Made by a program: the position numbers and the translations under genes
NCBI GenBank assembly: GCA_023390115.1
Contig: JAEWDM010000024.1
Location: 62,001-126,000, forward strand
DNA: 64,000 nt
From: Bacillota bacterium
GTDB taxonomy: Bacteria; Bacillota; Clostridia; Acetivibrionales; DSM-27016
Reading direction: 5' to 3'
The notes under the pieces: model-generated
Told to the model about the DNA's origin: nothing
Seen by the model: only the letters and a program-made list of their open reading frames with translations
The model's database searches: none
In this document: positions 60,869 to 64,000 of the stretch, piece by piece
Layout: every line of letters starts with the position of its first letter
Position numbering within the stretch: position 1 is the first letter of the stretch

Positions 60869-60899
60869 TTGACTCTTGCACGGTGTTATAGTTTATAAT
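60869..60899 (+). promoter_or_regulatory. MerR-type promoter with 19-base spacer
   Basis: TTGACT (60869-60874) and TATAAT (60894-60899) are 19 bases apart. That long spacer is the hallmark of promoters remodelled by MerR proteins, and the next gene encodes one. Confidence 0.65.
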
Positions 60900-60940
60900 G
60901 AATCAATACAATAGGGATTTGCTCACAGGAGGTGAGATTT

Positions 60941-61276
60941 ATGCTCAAAATCGGAGATTTTTCTGCACTATCAAAGATTAGTATTTTTATGCTTCGGCAC
61001 TATAATGAAATAGGATTGCTCATTCCTGCACATATTGACGAAGCTACAGGCTATCGCTATTACAGCGAAGAACAGCTTCCTATCGCTAATCGTATACAAG
61101 CACTAAAAAGCATGGGACTTGGGTTATCCATTATTAAGGACATCTTATCGGAGTACAATAATGAAGATAGCCTGAAACGATACCTGACCCTACAAGCGGC
61201 TCAAAGGCAGGAAGCTACCAATGTTTTAATCTGTAGTATCATGAGCATGGAGGTGTATGCCAGTGAAGATTTATAA
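60941..61276 (+). pseudogene. Truncated MerR-family regulator
   Basis: AGGAGGTGA precedes ATG 60941. The first 75 codons are a good MerR HTH (LKIGDFSALSKISIFMLRHYNEIGLL, then YRYYSEEQLP) with the start of the dimer helix. The ligand-binding part is missing and the tail (SIMSMEVYASEDL) is out of family. It overlaps the start of the next MerR gene. It may still bind DNA but cannot sense. Confidence 0.65.
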
Positions 61277-62015
61277 AACCCATGAGGTTTCAGAAATAAT
61301 CGGTATTCATGTGAATACCGTAAGACTTTATGAAAAGTATAAGCTGATTTCCAAACCAAAGCGCCTAGGTAATGGATACCGGATTTTCACCGATCTCCAT
61401 ATCGAGCAGTTTAAAATGGCACGAGCGGTTTTGAAAGTGGAAGTATTACAAAATGGCCTGCGGAAACAAGCAGTAGATATTCTGAAAATGTCCGCACTCG
61501 GCAATTTAGGGGATGCCAAGATAATGGCAGAATGTTATTTGCAGCAATTGGATTTAGAAATGAGCCACGCCGAGGAAGCAATCGAAATAGCAAGAAAAAT
61601 TTTAAACAGCTACGATTCTGACATAGTAAAAGAAGAATTTGCCCTTACCCGTAAAGAAACTGCTGAAACATTGCAAGTTACAATGGATACGCTCCGGAAT
61701 TGGGAGCTAAATGGATTGATTACAGTTAAGCGAAAACAAAATAGATATCGTATTTATTCCTATGAAGATATTCAACGGTTGAAAATTATTCGTTCGCTTC
61801 GATGTGCGAATTATTCCTTATCCTCAATTTTACGGATGCTGGGGGCGTTATCACAGAATCCTGCCACTGATCTTCGGAAAAGCATCAACACGCCCAAAGA
61901 CAATGAGGGTGTGATAACAGCCTGTGATAAACTTCTAACCTCTTTATCCGAAGCGAAAACCAATATGCTGTACGCAGTCTCCCAAATCGAAAAGATGCAG
62001 AAAATGAAAAAATAA
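61263..62015 (+). CDS. Double-HTH MerR-family regulator of the ABC exporter
   Basis: This protein of 250 aa carries two MerR-type HTH units: residues about 1-70 (YKTHEVSEIIGIHVNTVRLYEKYKLI) and about 122-195 (TRKETAETLQVTMDTLRNWELNGLI). Most MerR proteins have one. GTG 61263 follows GGAGGTG at nine bases; ATG 61257 is close and possible. The ABC exporter genes follow 72 bases downstream and are its likely targets. Confidence 0.8.
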   Translation: MKIYKTHEVSEIIGIHVNTVRLYEKYKLISKPKRLGNGYRIFTDLHIEQFKMARAVLKVEVLQNGLRKQAVDILKMSALGNLGDAKIMAECYLQQLDLEMSHAEEAIEIARKILNSYDSDIVKEEFALTRKETAETLQVTMDTLRNWELNGLITVKRKQNRYRIYSYEDIQRLKIIRSLRCANYSLSSILRMLGALSQNPATDLRKSINTPKDNEGVITACDKLLTSLSEAKTNMLYAVSQIEKMQKMKK

Positions 62016-62087
62016 AGTCTCCACTTTGCCACCACTCTTTTGCGATGTGATAACCTAACTTCACAACAAGCAAAGGAGGGAAGAAAA

Positions 62088-62816
62088 ATGGAATCCATTA
62101 TTAAGATTTCAGATTTGCGTAAAGCCTACGGTGACCTGCATGTCCTTAACGGCATTGACCTGTCCATTATCAAAGGAGAGGTATTCGGCTTGCTGGGAGC
62201 CAATGGTGCGGGAAAAAGCACCATGATTGAATGTATCTTAGGTACCAGAAAAGCAGATGGAGGAAATGTTTCTATTTTAGGAATGAGTCCTCAAAGAGAA
62301 CGCAAAAAACTATTTGAACAAGTAGGCGTACAATTTCAGGAAGCGAACTACCCCGATAAAATCCGGGTGGACGAGCTTTGTCAGGAAACGAGCTGCCTGT
62401 ACAGAAATCCTGCCAGCTACAGGGAATTGTTGAGCCGGTTCGGGCTTGCAGACAAGGAAAAGAGCTTCGTCAGTGAGTTGTCAGGAGGTCAAAAACAAAG
62501 GCTGTTCATCATTCTTGCACTCATTCCAAATCCGCAGGTGGTGTTCTTGGACGAGCTGACCACCGGTCTTGACACGAAAGCGAGAAGAAGTGTCTGGAAA
62601 AGCTTAAAAGAGCTGAAAGAAAAGGGATTGACGATCCTGTTAACCTCTCATTTTATGGACGAGGTAGAGGAACTTTGCGACAGAATTGGAATTTTGAAAG
62701 ACGGGCAGTTTCTCTTCTGCGGTACGGTACCGGAGGCAATTGCAAAAAGTCCATATGAAAAGCTGGAAGAAGCATACCTGTGGTTTACGGGAGAGGAGGT
62801 CGATGAGAATGAATAA
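62088..62816 (+). CDS. ABC exporter ATP-binding protein
   Basis: This 242-aa ATPase has Walker A GANGAGKST, the LSGGQ signature, Walker B VVFLDELTTGLD and a switch His in TSHFMDE. AAGGAGGG precedes ATG 62088; an upstream in-frame start is unlikely. It overlaps the permease gene by eight bases. It powers export of a drug or lipid-like compound with the next gene. Confidence 0.92.
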   Translation: MESIIKISDLRKAYGDLHVLNGIDLSIIKGEVFGLLGANGAGKSTMIECILGTRKADGGNVSILGMSPQRERKKLFEQVGVQFQEANYPDKIRVDELCQETSCLYRNPASYRELLSRFGLADKEKSFVSELSGGQKQRLFIILALIPNPQVVFLDELTTGLDTKARRSVWKSLKELKEKGLTILLTSHFMDEVEELCDRIGILKDGQFLFCGTVPEAIAKSPYEKLEEAYLWFTGEEVDENE

Positions 62817-63552
62817 GTTTTTCACTACGCTGAGAACGCAGATGAAATTGTCTTTTCGTGGAATGGATATGATTATTTTTGCCATTTGTATGCCGGTTGT
62901 TATGGTGGTACTGCTTGGCATTATTTATGGAAACAAACCCGCATATGACAGTGCAGACTACAGCTTTCTTGAACAGTCCTTCGGTGCAATTTCAACCATT
63001 GCAATTTGTGCAGGAGGCGTTATGGGGCTACCGCTTGTGATTTCGGATTATCGCCAAAAGAAGATTTTAAAGCGGTTTCAGGTAACACCATCAAGCCCGT
63101 CTCTACTGCTGGCAGTGCAGATAGCAATCTACTCTATATATTCGTTTATTGCACTTGTGCTGGTCTATCTGGTTGCTGCCCTATTTTTCGGAGTCCGGCT
63201 GCAAGGTGATTTACTGCCGTTTTTAGGTTCCTTTGTCCTCGTGATGTTTTCCATGTTCAGCATTGGAATGCTGGTCGGCGGACTTTCTCCGAACATGAAA
63301 ACCGCAAGCATCCTTGCAAGTGTACTTTACTTTCCCATGCTGATTTTCTCCGGAGCAACATTACCTTATGAGGTTATGCCTGCATCGTTACAGGGAATTG
63401 CGGATGTTATGCCTTTAACACAGGGAATCAAACTTTTGAAAGCCACCTCACTTGGATTGCCTGTTGAGGGTGTGTTTTTCCCTCTTGTAGTTATGGCAAT
63501 CATTGCGATAGTTTGCGGTGGTATTTCCATCCGGTTTTTTAAATGGGAGTAA
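62809..63552 (+). CDS. ABC-2-type exporter permease
   Basis: This 247-aa permease has six TM segments. ATG 62809 lies about nine bases after GAGGAGGT, while ATG 62803 is too near. The ABC-2 block is visible near residues 155-205 (GMLVGGLSPNMKTASILAS). It overlaps the ATPase gene and forms the exporter channel. Confidence 0.9.
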   Translation: MNKFFTTLRTQMKLSFRGMDMIIFAICMPVVMVVLLGIIYGNKPAYDSADYSFLEQSFGAISTIAICAGGVMGLPLVISDYRQKKILKRFQVTPSSPSLLLAVQIAIYSIYSFIALVLVYLVAALFFGVRLQGDLLPFLGSFVLVMFSMFSIGMLVGGLSPNMKTASILASVLYFPMLIFSGATLPYEVMPASLQGIADVMPLTQGIKLLKATSLGLPVEGVFFPLVVMAIIAIVCGGISIRFFKWE

Positions 63553-63599
63553 CCTAAGCGAGTTCAAATCACAAGTTGAGGCTTTCAGCTTTATTTTAT

Positions 63600-63633
63600 A
63601 CCCGCCATATAAAAAAACGGCGCTTTGGCGGGT
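63600..63633 (+). terminator. Hairpin after the ABC exporter genes
   Basis: ACCCGCCA pairs with TGGCGGGT around an A-rich loop. There is no strong T-run, so it may act as an mRNA-end stem. Confidence 0.45.
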
Positions 63634-63656
63634 CATTCTTTATGCCTGAATATCTA

Positions 63657-63696
63657 AAGCATCCCTCCAAACCCGTGAAGTTTGGGGGGATTGCTT
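63657..63696 (+). terminator. Second hairpin after the ABC exporter genes
   Basis: ATCCCTCCAAAC and GTTTGGGGGGAT form a 12-bp stem with one wobble; AAGC/GCTT extends it past a single-base bulge. Confidence 0.5.
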
Positions 63697-63872
63697 ATGT
63701 GTTGGTCAATAAAGACCACGCCGCTGCGCATTTGCTGCAGCGACATTAGGCTATCTTCATAACAGATGCTTACATAGGTGATTTCTTAAAAAAAGCCTAT
63801 GTTGTCCAGCGGATAGCTATGCCCATCAACACGAACCAGTAGTACGGGTTAAACATGAAATAACATATAAAA

Positions 63873-63917
63873 GCGTACCAACGGACGGTCATGTCCATCG
63901 GTATGCTCTTTTTTTGC
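63873..63917 (+). terminator. Hairpin with long T-run
   Basis: GCGTACC...GGAC pairs with GTCC...GGTATGC, followed by TCTTTTTTT. It could be an attenuator for a gene beyond the window. Confidence 0.7.
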
Positions 63918-64000
63918 TGCACAGAATCATACCCCGATGCCGGTCACCGCCTCTTGTCCTTCGTTTTTAATCACATTTTGAAAATTTGGAGGACACGCCA

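Larger units (their letters stand above)
60264..60930. other. Non-coding stretch with remnants of a conjugative element
   Basis: About 670 bases carry no intact gene. The stretch holds a hairpin with T-run (60416-60440), then two gene starts that run into each other (60471-60563 plus, 60547-60657 minus), then AT-rich sequence leading to the MerR promoter. Confidence 0.6.
63553..64000. other. Non-coding end of the window with several hairpins
   Basis: I see no gene in these 448 bases. Three stem-loops are listed separately. The last is followed by a long T-run and then what looks like leader sequence; a GGAGG at 63990-63994 is close to the window end and may belong to a gene beyond it. Confidence 0.5.

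Noticed and set aside
63873..63917. Leader attenuator of a tetracycline-type resistance gene
   Set aside because: The hairpin and T-run look like such a leader, but no downstream gene is in the window to support it.

Overview
The window looks like chromosome from a low-GC, spore-forming, saccharolytic member of the Clostridia. Three things point there: AGGAGG-type ribosome binding sites with frequent GTG and TTG starts, a complete GerA-type germinant-receptor operon, and a run of carbohydrate transport and glycosidase loci with YesM/YesN-type and AraC-type regulators. The glycosidase mix (GH94 phosphorylase, GH127, GH4) would suit a plant-fibre degrader. The genus is my inference and was not tested.

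Layout. Positions 1-4.7 kb (+) hold a sugar-acid set: DapA-type aldolase, Zn dehydrogenase, enolase-superfamily dehydratase and GH4 glycosidase. Positions 4.8-10.15 kb (-) are a tight six-gene operon: acyl-CoA-synthetase-like protein, RpiB-type isomerase, class II aldolase, HAD phosphatase, SDR and alpha/beta hydrolase. Positions 10.4-12.4 kb hold a VWA protein, a nitrilase-family amidohydrolase and tRNA-Pro; three copies of a small inverted-repeat element lie between 4.7 and 12.2 kb. Positions 12.5-17.8 kb hold a 3D-domain cell-wall protein and the germination operon, including a 59-codon two-TM fourth gene. Positions 17.9-22.7 kb hold a FAD amine oxidase, a Fur-family regulator, a 46-aa CxxC protein, a coat-like repeat protein, a small membrane protein and an AraC regulator.

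Positions 22.9-36.1 kb form a glycan locus: GH94 phosphorylase, an unrecognised 729-aa protein, an ABC importer (binding protein and two permeases), a YesN/YesM two-component pair and a GH127 enzyme. Positions 36.2-40.3 kb hold a two-component system whose regulator is a receiver-XRE fusion. It is flanked by two small predicted beta-rich proteins, one unrecognised and one fascin-like beta-trefoil. Positions 40.6-46.7 kb hold a second, LplABC-like importer with a membrane AraC regulator. Positions 46.7-52.3 kb hold a MATE transporter, an aminotransferase, a Gfo/Idh oxidoreductase, a pyridoxal-kinase-like gene next to an ECF S-component, and tRNA-Leu.

The character changes immediately after tRNA-Leu (52.4 kb). 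From there to the end the DNA is accessory and partly decayed: a broken Dam-type methyltransferase beside an apparently intact PD-(D/E)XK endonuclease and a HEPN-like protein, a GPP34-domain protein with a MerR gene, a TetR unit, a frameshifted flavodoxin, a truncated DUF3788-like gene, a scar in which a relaxase start is fused to an XRE start, a truncated MerR, and a double-HTH MerR next to an ABC exporter. This is best read as the remains of an integrative or conjugative element in a tRNA-linked hotspot.

The items most worth following up are the orphaned endonuclease/HEPN pair, the receiver-XRE two-component unit with its flanking beta proteins, the unrecognised 729-aa protein, and the inverted-repeat element that supplies the last 25 codons of a hydrolase.
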